NCBI RefSeq assembly: GCF_963576545.1
Contig: NC_083651.1
Location: 7,981,886 to 8,045,885, forward strand
Direction of reading: 5' to 3'
DNA: 64,000 bases
DNA from: Limanda limanda
Taxonomy: Eukaryota > Chordata > Actinopteri > Pleuronectiformes > Pleuronectidae
A model generated the notes under the pieces. That model did not search any database and was not told where the DNA came from. It saw only the letters and a list, made by a program, of their open reading frames with translations. Below, one piece after another: positions 33,601 to 43,800 of this stretch. Numbering within the stretch: position 1 is the first letter of the stretch; every line of letters begins with the position of its first letter. The translations under genes were made by a program, and so were the position numbers.

Positions 33601-36600
33601 TAAAAAACATAGATACAGCAAATATTTTGTTTAAAAACTCACTCCCTGTAACTGCATTACATTTGGTAATTCTGTTATAAAATCAGCATGTTCTCAAATA
33701 TATCATTTAATACACAAATGGCAAATAGACAAGATCTAACTTGATTTAACCTTATAAGACAGCCACTTTGTACATGATCTATTCAGTCCTACAACTCCAT
33801 TTGGAGTTAAAATAGTGTGTCATGGTGGGTGAAGTTCGTAGTTCATCTTCCTCTCACCACAACTAAGATGGGAGATGCCAAAATTGAGTGGTATTGCCCT
33901 TTATGCTGCTGAGAATAATCAAACTCACCTGGTTGAAGTCTTTCTGTCTGAGATAGGTGATGGCTTTGTTGATCTCAAGATCGTTGGCTAGCTCGACGTA
34001 CTGAGAACTTTTCACCATGTCCACACACCTGAAAACACACTTTATATGTCCTGTCAGATCATTTGATGCTTGCTGCAAATAACAAATAAAATTTGTTAGT
34101 TTTTTCACGTGCACATTTCCTGTTTTATTTTGTCTGCTCACTAACATTTCCTGTCGTTTCAGTTCCTGGTCACTTTACTGTCACTCACCTGCACCCGATT
34201 AGCCTGCCCCTGTGGTTCTGCCAGTAAACCCCTTATATTCTCTGTCTTGCACATTCCACAGTGCCAGATTGTCATTGTTGTTCACCACATGCTCTTGGTT
34301 CCTTCTCGAGTATGAGATCAGACGTTGGCCTGTTCCTTGCCTGTTTTTGATTTGAGTGAATTACTCAGATCTGAACTTTTCAATATGATCAAAACGCTTT
34401 TGAGAAGTCTCCTTCACCAGCCAGTGTTACAATGGCTATTTATCTTAATCTGACCTATAAGTGAGGTGCATAAACAGTGCTCTCCAAGATGCATTTTTAT
34501 TTTGTTTGCAAACAATATGGCTGATTAAGTTTATCTCTTCTATGAGATACACAGGCAGGGGAACAACCAGCTTTTTCTCAATTCCTACCAAAGACGTGTC
34601 ATAAGAATAAAATCCTCCTAAGCAGTTATGAAGCTTGCTCCTCTCCTCTTTTAACAGTTCATCACCTCCCTCATACACATTTACTGCAGCAGCAGCGATC
34701 AGCTGCTGAAAACTCCCCAAACAAAAATATTGAACACGTTTGCTGGCGCCTCATTCTCAGTAGCACCTGAGCGAGAGGCAAATCTGCTGTTTTCAGACTT
34801 TGCTCTGAGATTTGAAGATTCATCTTAAAAACTGCTCTGTTCCGTTCTTTTCCTTCTGGTGGTTCAAACATATGCACAATAAATCTTAAAACTATAGACC
34901 TGTAGTTATTTGTATTCACATTTGCAAACTGTGTGGAAATGCCAATTTAAAGCCTGGTTTAATGAACACTAATTCATGGAGATAATTCCTGTTAATGTTG
35001 TCACCTAGCTCTTATCCCACTTACATATCACCAAACCACAATTTTTTTAATATTTTAAAGCGATGTCTATGAGCTTGAGTCAAATTACAATGTATGCCCT
35101 CTAGTATAAACACTGTAAGAAAAAGCCATAACCAACCAGTCAAATCCAGTGGCAAAGGAGGTCTCAATAGTCGGAGCGATGAGTTTGGCTGCAGTCATGA
35201 TGTATTTCTCAGCCAGGACTTTTCTATTTAAGGCAAGAGTAAATAAACGGAATTCAGGAAGCCAAAGGTACAAAAACACATTAAATTGACAGTATATTAT
35301 GTAACAATACTTGTATGTTTGCTCAGGAAGACAAAGAGTCAGTATTTTTATGTCAGTTGTTTGATAAATCCAAGACAATTATTATAGAAGAGAAATGTTG
35401 TTGTGTATATATTTCTTACAAATCTCTCTCCATCTGGTGAAGCTTGTCATTCTTAATGGCCTCGGTGACCATATTGGAACTGGTGTCATCCTGAAAAAGT
35501 CAACAGGCAAAGATTTGATTTCAGACGTTGAGCAACATGTTCAATGATCAAACACTTGACTTTAAGTAAATATATTCTCTATATGGTCTGTAGTGACCAA
35601 CAAAAGAAGAATAGTAATTTTGAATTAAACATATTGTTATTCCTGGTCAATCCCTACATTCTGCATTTTTAGTCACATAGCAACTATGTTGGAAGGGCTT
35701 AGGGACAATTCCAATTCATTATGAGAGGACTTAATACATTTCCATTTGTTTTAAGTATACATACAGTATCTTACTGTTACGCACATTAGATGCGATGTAT
35801 TTGTCTTCATCATCGATGCCCAGAGGGACTGAAATGAGCTTCTGAAAGGCCTTCTTCATCCTCTCCTTGTCACCGATGGCGTAGTAGCACAGGATGAGGT
35901 TGAAGCCCGTCTTAATGTTGGGGCTCTCGCTCATGATGTGTTCGAAAGATGTGATGGCATCCGAGTACTGACCCATGCGAACAAAGACCACGCCGATGTT
36001 CTGCATGATCTTGATCCTCATTTCTTTGTGAGCGTTGGAGATCTGATCCAGCGCCATTCGGTAGAACTTGATGGCTTTGGGGTAGTTTTTCTGTTTGAAG
36101 TAGATGTTGGCCATGTTGACCTTTAGTCGGCCTGGAGGAAAAGCATAGATGTCGTGTGAGGGAAAACTAGCACAACTAATGTAAAAAGCAGCATGTACCA
36201 GAGTGTCTAGGGTTATTTCAAACATTGATAGTGCACACACAAGTTTGAGTCATGTTCACATTTATCATAAAACACTAAACGTTACAGTGGTTTGTATATT
36301 TGTTCCCTAACCTAATAATAGACATTTGTTAGTTACCAATCTTTTCCCCTTTCTGTGTTTTTCTTAGTCCTATCCATGTGCATAAAACATGTTAGACAGC
36401 AAGATGTTGCTGTGCACTTTTTATTGAACTATTTCAGATTTGACGGATGTTGCTAACAGACGAGTCAAACCAGAATAGTAAGGAACATCCTCTGTGGTTT
36501 TAGTGGCATATTAAAAAACATAAGAAATTCTGGCATGTCTGCTTTGGGGCATTCACGAGAGCAGCCGTAGTTTAAAACACATCTGTCACCCGTGTGAAGG

Positions 36601-39600
36601 TGACGAGTCTGCTTACCTGCATTATTGAACATCTTGTTCTTCACAATGACCTGGTAGCTGTTTAGGGCCTCGGGGTACATTTCATTGTTCTCATACTGGT
36701 TGGCGAGGTTGAGCAAAACCTGGTAATGACAGAAGTTATAAATATTTTGCAGTCAAATAATTTCAAACACACACGGCTCAGGGTTTCTGCAGGTTTCAAC
36801 AATGTTAATATAAGACCTAATTCTTATATGAAAGATATAAGTATAAGTGGGTTAAAGATGCTCCTTAAATTGTTACCCATATAATATTAGGTTAAAGGAA
36901 TTAAATGCTCCAGCTTTTTATTTCCAGACATTAGAACAACCGGTGACATACAACAGACATACTTACCGAGTAGGTGAGGTCTAGATTGATGTGTTCAGCA
37001 TTTCCAGTCTGTTCCCTCTGTCTCACCAGTGCTCTCTCCTTCCTCCCTGCCTCCTTGCCTTTTTCAAGAGACTGAAGATTCACATCACACACACACGCAC
37101 ACACACAATCACACACACAAACACACACACACACACACACACAGTCAGTCCACGGAGAAACATGCACACATAAAAACTCAAACATACGTAAGAAGTGATG
37201 CCGACATCTGTGTCCAAGATGAAAAATACCTTGCCAGTAAATTTTGTACTTGGCTGATAAGTACTGTTCATCTGCTGACGCTGACAAATAACTTTGAGAA
37301 AGTGTTTCAACTATAAACGATTACAAACTCAGACTTTAGGGGTTTTGCTCATCCACCTTTTTAGGTCTATTAACTGAAAGCTTTATAACAGTCCTGAGTT
37401 TGATAGAACGGCCTCTGACGATTGTCTCCCACCCGATACTCAGACCTGTCGGCTGGAGTTGACACCTGTCACTATTCACTGCCTCATCCAAATCCAAACT
37501 GCCAATATTATTTAACACTACATTATTGTTTAATAGAGTCTGACCAGTTGTAAGGCTCCAATGCTCTGTGCCATGCAGCTCTCTTCTATCAAGTCGTTCA
37601 CTTTCTTCTCCAGGATCTTGATCTTCTCCTCAGGCCTAAAAGATCACAGGCACAGAAATGCAATGATGGATAATGTAGCTTGAAAGCATGAAGCCTTATA
37701 ACCATACAAATGTAGTAGTTGTAGTTTCAATCTAAAATGGTATCTTAGATTGATTGTTTGTCGTTTTTTTCAAGATTCTATACAACACATTAAACACTTT
37801 GACAAAAGTATCTCCATTGCACACTGCTAATGGGAAAATGCAGAGTTTGGATGATGCAGTTATATTTTTCAAAGAAATGTTGAAAAGTTCAACTCACGTA
37901 TCCTCATTCTTGGCTTCTAGTGAAGGGGCGGGACCTTTGGACTGTCCCAGAGGGTCAAAAGCTGAGCCTAAAAAAACATAAACAAAAAAAATTACTAGAG
38001 CTACAGTTTGTTTTCGTAGATCATTTAGTAGATAATTGATATTAACCCAGAGGAAAAATCCTTAGGTTTCCAAATAGTGGTATAAATAAATAAATGACAC
38101 TCCAGCTAACTACACTGAGCAAAAGAATCTCACTCACCACGAGTCATGGAGGAGGTGTAACCTGCGGCTCTTACAGCAGTCATTGGTCGAGCGGCTCCGT
38201 CCTGTCACGTTATATGAGATGGTTGATGAGCTTCGATTAAATATGTGGTATTTTCCCAAAAACTTTGCAAAAGTATACGTAATTATTCATAAAAATGTAA
38301 GAATATAGGAGTTTAGAAGCACTAAATCCCTCTCACCTGCACAGCTCCAGTCACAGGTCTGCCCATTGAAGATGTCATAGGGATCCGAGACTTAAAGAAA
38401 CAAAATAATTGAGCCCTGTTTACTTGACAACATCATTTATTGTGCAAATATGAGACAAAAACATTGTTAAATTTCACTGTATCTGGCTGTACTTACTCCA
38501 AATGAAGTCGCTAAAGGCCGAGCTCCAATGGCGGTGCCAGGAAATTTGGCAGTCATCTGGCAAATCAAAGACGGGGTATTTTTACATGAGTATGCACAAA
38601 GACTGCAATTGTAACACTTAAGTAACATGCAATATGTAAGTGTAAGGATAATACTCAGGGTCTAAGAAAATCAAAAATATATATATTCAAATATGAACAG
38701 AACAAAAACAAGAACATATGTGCAGTTTCAGTATATGTTCAGCGACTGGATTGCACATGAACCATTGTGTTGCACAGACAGAATGAATATTGAACAGTTA
38801 AAAGAGTTAATTCAGAGTTAAAGTCCATAATGTGTGTGTGTGTGTGTGTGTATTTGTGTGTGTGTAGTTGTTTGTAAAGCCTTTCTGCAGCAGGAAGGAG
38901 CGACCTGTGATACCTCTCCTTCAGACACTTGGGGTGAATCAGTCTATCGCTGAAAGAATGATCTTTATTCAATATTTTTTTATATTGTTTTGACCCAAGT
39001 GTTTTATCTGTTGGTTTCAATAAAATAACCAACTGGACAGGGTAACCAAACCTTAAACTACTAAACCATGACCAATCCATCCCGAACCCATCTTCACTCT
39101 AACCTTAACCGAGCCACAAATCACATTTAACACTGAACCAGGACCTCAACATTCAGTTTTGCCGAATCAGGTCCAGGCTTTTGGCTCCATGAAAACCACT
39201 GGTCAGTGTTTAAATGGAAAAGCCCCTGAAACTAAAACGAGTTCATTACAAACACAGACAGGCAGAAGAGGACTGCACTTACCGGGGGTCTTCTTCCATG
39301 ACTGGTCCTCACTGCTTGCTGGAAGCCTGCATCATTCTCCAACTCCTTTAAAGTCAGTAGGAATTAGCTAATAACAACAAATCTGTATTCTTCAAACACA
39401 CACAATAAACGACCAATGCAGTGAAAGAACTTTAAAAGTAAAACGTCATGTCAAATACTTCCGCGTAGTTTCTAGTTATTCAACATTAATAGTATTTCTC
39501 TTTGCACTGTGTACCTGTACAACACTCCGCTCCATATACACTTACTTCACATCATATGTGATATGTGTTCATATAAACCATATTGATATTATATATCATT

Positions 39601-40311
39601 TTATACAATAATATTGTCTTTTGCAAACTCTGTCTACATATTCTTCATAGTATATTATATTATCTATTGTATAGCCAAATACTTATATTTATACCTCTAC
39701 TATATATCATATCATATTATATCATACTATCTCTCATTCTTTGTATATATAAGTCTATATACACATATTTATACATATGTATATGTTAATATTATTATTA
39801 TATTTACTATTATTATTATATATACTGTTGCTGCTGCCATTATTACTATATACTGCTATTATATTGGTATAATTACTATCATATATAAATATATATTATG
39901 CTATATTATATACTATATATACTGTACTATTTTTATATACTGTCTAACAATAACATTACCATCATATCATCAGTACTACTACCATCATCTTGCCACTGCT
40001 CCTTATCTACCTATTTATCTTGTGTTTCTGTTTTTATTCTTTCTTCCTCAATATTTTTTATTTTATTCTCTTGTTTCTCTTTATTTTATTGTATTCAAAT
40101 ATACCGGCTGCTATGACGACTTAATTTCCCTTCGGGGATGAATAAAGTAATCTATCTATCTATCTTTCTATCTAGTTATTTAACATTAATAGTAGTTGGG
40201 CTCCATCGTGTAGCATAGCTGCTAACTTACCTCGGAGTCAAACGTGGGATTGTAGTCGTTGTATCCGGAGTAAAGGTCCTCCTCCTCCAGAGCTAGGTGC
40301 ACGTTCTCCAT
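21689..40311 (-). CDS. IFT88: Intraflagellar transport protein 88 (complete, 25 coding exons)
   Basis: IFT88 (Polaris/TTC10) is a TPR-repeat subunit of the IFT-B complex, needed to build cilia. Minus-strand exons: 40311-40231, 39345-39283, 38556-38497, 38390-38337, 38201-38138, 37967-37898, 37635-37545, 37071-36967, 36719-36617, 36131-35785, 35490-35420, 35223-35137, 34028-33929, 32419-32333, 32202-32016, 31463-31355, 31207-31057, 30962-30847, 30521-30469, 30336-30271, 30153-30047, 27987-27915, 25725-25675, 22101-21994, 21810-21689. All joins keep frame, giving 841 residues (human about 830). The N-terminus MENVHLALEEEDLYSGYNDY and a low-complexity stretch precede TPRs such as NMANIYFKQKNYPKAIKFYR, and NPAALINKGNTLF then YEKAAEFYKEAL. 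The acidic C-terminus is DDDFADEELGDDLLPE. The gly/arg/ser-rich stretch near the C-terminus is split over small exons. Exons near 35785 and 30962 have weak splice signals, and one intron is U12-type. Confidence 0.96.
22200..22460 (+). repeat. Teleost LINE 3' tail
   Basis: The end of this stretch reads 'CAAATTCCAGGTAGGTG', 'CTTGGCAATAAATACTTTCT' and then GATTCT repeats, a familiar LINE 3' tail form in fish. It lies in the large last-but-one IFT88 intron (22102-25674). No coding part remains. Confidence 0.6.
23229..23590 (+). repeat. (TCCA)n/(TCCC)n microsatellite with adjoining teleost repeat
   Basis: TCCA units, about thirteen TCCC units and TCCA units again fill 23230-23316. The next ~270 bp ('GTGTTCCAGACATCCCTCTC', 'CGAGGCGTTCCCAGACCAGA', 'CAACTGGCCCC') resemble a repeat common in fish genomes. 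The remainder of this intron (23600-25670) shows only short low-complexity patches, including a CA tract near 24675-24712. Confidence 0.7.
25310..25400 (+). repeat. Short fragment of repeat family R1
   Basis: The phrase order 'CTTCTGCCAAGAAGG', 'GTTAGTTAGCAGGATTACG' and 'AAAAATACT' matches the start of the family described at 8640. Confidence 0.5.
25726..27914 (-). other. IFT88: IFT88 intron with one probable MITE-like repeat
   Basis: A stretch of about 26500-27020 contains 'CGCCCTCTAGTGGCTGCCTG', 'CATGTTAGCAGATGGGAC' and 'CCATAGCCACACCCCC', wording seen in a common teleost repeat, followed by a LINE-like tail ('TTTGGGATCAATAGAGTA' and TCTA units) at 27030-27075. The rest is AT-rich and unremarkable. 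Confidence 0.45.
27988..30046 (-). other. IFT88: IFT88 intron with repeat family R1 fragment at 29070-29235
   Basis: The phrases 'TCAGGGAATAATTTATTGAT', 'GTGTGCAATTTGGTGCAACT' and 'GGGACTGTTG' match the 3' part of the family described at 8640. Nothing else in the intron could be named. Open frames here are short and without splice support. Confidence 0.5.
31208..31354 (-). other. IFT88: Probable U12-type (minor spliceosome) intron of IFT88
   Basis: On the minus strand the donor reads GTATCCTAC, seven of nine matches to GTATCCTTT with the diagnostic TATCCT core. GTCCTTGAC at 31230-31222 matches the U12 branch point TTCCTTRAC at eight of nine positions. The branch adenosine is about 15 nt from the acceptor, as expected. 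The intron is 147 bp and phase 2. The protein join (SHL/YELLEDSQQAIEWL) agrees with the family. Confidence 0.85.
32420..33928 (-). other. IFT88: IFT88 intron, no gene or named element
   Basis: The intron is AT-rich with short simple-sequence runs (for example an A-run near 33205). Short open frames on both strands lack splice sites or family resemblance. Confidence 0.5.
34029..35136 (-). other. IFT88: IFT88 intron, no gene or named element
   Basis: A 91-codon frame at 34445-34720 and its neighbours have no splice support or recognisable domain. I see nothing else. Confidence 0.5.
37086..37142 (+). repeat. CA-rich microsatellite
   Basis: An imperfect CA tract begins only about 15 bp from the acceptor of the IFT88 exon that ends at 37071. 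On the transcribed strand it is a GT repeat just upstream of the 3' splice site. Confidence 0.9.
39511..40172 (+). mobile_element. AT-rich LINE/SINE-like 3' end, copy B
   Basis: The copy is nearly identical, base for base over ~650 bp, to copy A at 13660-14333, in the same orientation relative to the window. It ends 'CTTCGGGGATGAATAAAGTA' plus a shorter TCTA run. It sits in the first coding intron of IFT88, antisense to the gene. Confidence 0.85.
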
Positions 40312-40872
40312 GTCTCCTCTTCTCCTCCTGGGAGGTGCGGGGAGGACGAGTCTATAAATGTGGAAATAAAACACTAAGCATCACCGAGTAGCAGCGAAAA
40401 GTCCGTTTGTTGTCGTTTCACCGGATCAGTCCCACAATTCCTAGCCGCATGGGCGGGACAAACGTTTTTCCAAGCTTCTGATTGGCTAGTCTCGCGTACA
40501 TCATCGTCTGGCGGTAATTTGATTGGCTGGAGCTGATTTCTGCCGTTGCCAGGATACAAGCCCGAGCCCACAAGCCCTGCTTCTGGTACAATCCGAGTTT
40601 GACTCGAATTGAATCGTAAACTACGAAAATAACTTAATGTAAATATAAAGAACGATTTGTTTTCAGGTTTTAAAGCAGCGAGGAATATCTATATATATAC
40701 ATATCTATATATTATTGCACCACTTGTTTTTTGTACCTTCTTGGTTGCCGTAGTATTCAAGCGTGTGACTCCAGAGGGGCGGTGCTACAGGTTTGATAGA
40801 ACATTTGCTTTTTCTATTTCTGCAAAGTTAGTGATCATCAGAGGTCCGAACCGAACCCGTAATACCTGAGAA
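40312..40872. promoter_or_regulatory. Bidirectional IFT88/CRYL1 promoter
   Basis: Only 561 bp separate the start codons of two divergent genes. Within it are a GC box (GGGCGGG at 40451-40457) and two inverted CCAAT boxes (GATTGGCTAG at 40490 and GATTGGCTGG at 40521). There is also an imperfect RFX X-box candidate at 40545-40557 (GTTGCC-A-GGATAC, ten of twelve positions). This composition is usual for a TATA-less shared promoter. A CRYL1-proximal GGGGCGG lies near 40776. Confidence 0.7.
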
Positions 40873-43800
40873 ATGAGCCAGTCCGACATGAAGAGTATCA
40901 CCGTCATCGGCAGGTGAGTCAAGAACCTTTTCTCTACGGGTCTATAGCTCTATATATATCTATATATACAGTCTATGGTCTATGGTCAGGACACGTTGGT
41001 TTTTTCGTTAATGCTAATATTTACTCCCATGTACTATGCTAGTTGTGGATAGTTTTCGACCTGCTGTCATCTCTGCTTTTGCAAATTGAGGTGTCTGGTG
41101 TGATTTTGCACGTAGTTGAAGTTCAGTGAATGCATTGTGCAGTTTCATGCTGTACTTGTATGTGTGTGTGCATAGATCTCAAGTCTGCTGTGCCCAATAT
41201 GTGTGAGCTCTCACTCATTTGTAATTATAAGCCTGGCAAACCCCAAAGTACTTTATGGAGTTGACTCGATAATTGGAGTTTATATTTAGGCCTTAATTTT
41301 TTATTTTTTTTTTGAACTTTATTGAAGAGAAACACAAACATTCCTTGACAACATCACAAATTTAATATGACAGACTGATTAGGGAAAAATAATAAATAAA
41401 TGGACAGTTAAGACATTCCATCGTACCACAGGATTCCCCTCAGTTAGAGAGGTATCCTGCAATAGGTAGCCACCTCCTCACAAAAACATCACACCTTAAT
41501 TGTAATTGAGCAGTGCCACTGTAGGTGGCTGTGGATTCAACCATTTTATTGTCACCATTTTCCTAGCAGTCATCAAGAATATATGTAACAAGTGTTCTTG
41601 TACTCTTGTGTACATGCCTTCAGGAGTTAGTAGGCCTTCATTTTAACCTGCTGTCTGTTCCCTGTTCATTATTTCTCAGGCTAAACTCTGGAGTCCTCTG
41701 AAGTGACCTCCCATTACCCTGAAAAGCAAATACAAAACATCTCGGACAGATGTTTGCTCTCCTCATTTAGTTAAATTAACATACATTATTGTCTTGTGTA
41801 AACAATGTGACTAGACAGGAACAAGAAGGAACCTGGGATCAGCATGTTTGTGCAATGAGGGGGGGGGGGGGGGTATAGCGGACAAAGGGCAGACAGTCAT
41901 TTAAAACTCACCCACAGTAATGAGCCCAGACAAGTTTTGAGGCCTTTACTGTACATTTGACCTCTCAACCTGCCTTGAATGGCTGGGACATGGTTGCCCA
42001 GATTGCTCTTTGGGATTTCTGTGTCATTACAACAGTTTTCAGTGAAAAGTGAATGTCCTAAATGTCTGTGTGTGATTGTGTGTCCCTGTTTCAGTGGGCT
42101 GATTGGTCGCTCCTGGGCTATGGTGTTTGCCAGCGGAGGCTACAGCGTGAAGATCTATGACAACCAGCCAGGACAGGCTGTTAACGCCATCGCAGAGATC
42201 AGGTCGGCCGCGGTGCACAACACTGCACTCTTTGTTTAGCATAATATAAAAAAACGGTAGTTTAGTTTTAATTAATGTAATATGCAATCCACTTTTCCAA
42301 GGAAGTTTCCTATTTCCTCTTGTTGTCATGGTCCTGTTATAAACCCAAAACACTTGACTTCACAGAAGAAACTTTACTAATGTAAATGAGTAAATGAGTC
42401 AATACTCCAATAGGTCAAGCAGTACTTTGTGTTTTTCTTTTTGTTTGTACATTATTATTTTATGTATAATCAGGGGGGTACATATCATTACAGATACTTT
42501 AACAAGATAGGCCGGTCACTGGAGCTTGCATAATTTTTAAATTGAATCGAAAGTGGACCAGATATTGCTAAACGTTTCCATGTTCTCACATTACGAGGGA
42601 ATGACATTTGTGTGGCTTTTTTAGCCAATGGTTTGGGTGTTTACCCTGATAGGAGACACCAAAAATCATCTCTAATACCTTTACTGTGCTTGATTCAGGT
42701 CAGTTCAGCTAAAAACACCTTTTGTCTTGAGGCAATGTGTTGATGTATGTAAAAAACCTAGTGGGCTGAGGAGTCACTGCTTCAGTCCGAGCAACAATGA
42801 CAATAACGTGCAGCCATATGGTTATTTATCTGTAAGACAGGGAGGGTAACTTCTCTGAGCATCTCATTAAAAGGCAAGTGAACAGTTAGGATTTGAAGCA
42901 GAGAGATGTTTATATAAGCAAAGCAGGGAGAGTGGAGGAGAGGGCGAGAGTCACTTAGGGAGCATTTACTTCATGTGTAAAGTAGCCTCAACTCTCCCAT
43001 GACTCTTGCGGGCCAAAATCTATCCTGTTGTTCCCACCGGAAAATAAAGAAAGGACACATGGCCACTGCATGCTCAGGGGCTTCCTCTTACTATAGGAGC
43101 ACATGAACAAACACGTGCTCAGGGTTAAACTGTTTTCCAGCAAGTCAGCGCTGGTTAAACATTACTGTGGAATGACAAAGGAATTTTGGTTTAAGCCTCA
43201 CATTGGAAAGTAGTGTAAGTGAAAAGAAGTTTAAGACACACATTTTAAACCAGGATTTCATAAAATGTACCTTTTATATATAAATGAATACTGTAATATT
43301 CCATATATATTTCTTACTGTACATATCTTATTTATTTACATTTTCACTTTAATATGCACAATACTCATATACTTCTTATTGCCACACACCCTCCTACAAC
43401 CACTGATCATTTGAACATTTGTACATTTGCACTACTGTTACTTTTTTACTACTGTATTACTCCGCCTATAGTGTATTCATATTTATATATATTTTTATTT
43501 TTATCCTGCTCATAGTGTAGTCATCGTCCTTATGTCTTACAATTCCTGTTAATACTGTAATATTCCATATATAGTTCTTACTGTACAGATCCTATTTATT
43601 TACATTTTCACTTTAATATGCACAATACTCTGCACTTTTACTTCCTTTTTTTTGCACTTCTGGTTAGACGCTAAACTGCATTTCGTTGTATAAGTACTTG
43701 TACTGTGCAATGACAATAAAGTTGAATCAAATCTAATCTAATCTAATAAATCGCCAATCGGCTTCATCTCTCAGCGCCTTGTAGATTCTGTTGACCTTGT

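Noticed and set aside
35938..36126. 62-codon plus-strand frame
   Set aside because: Antisense shadow of the largest IFT88 exon.
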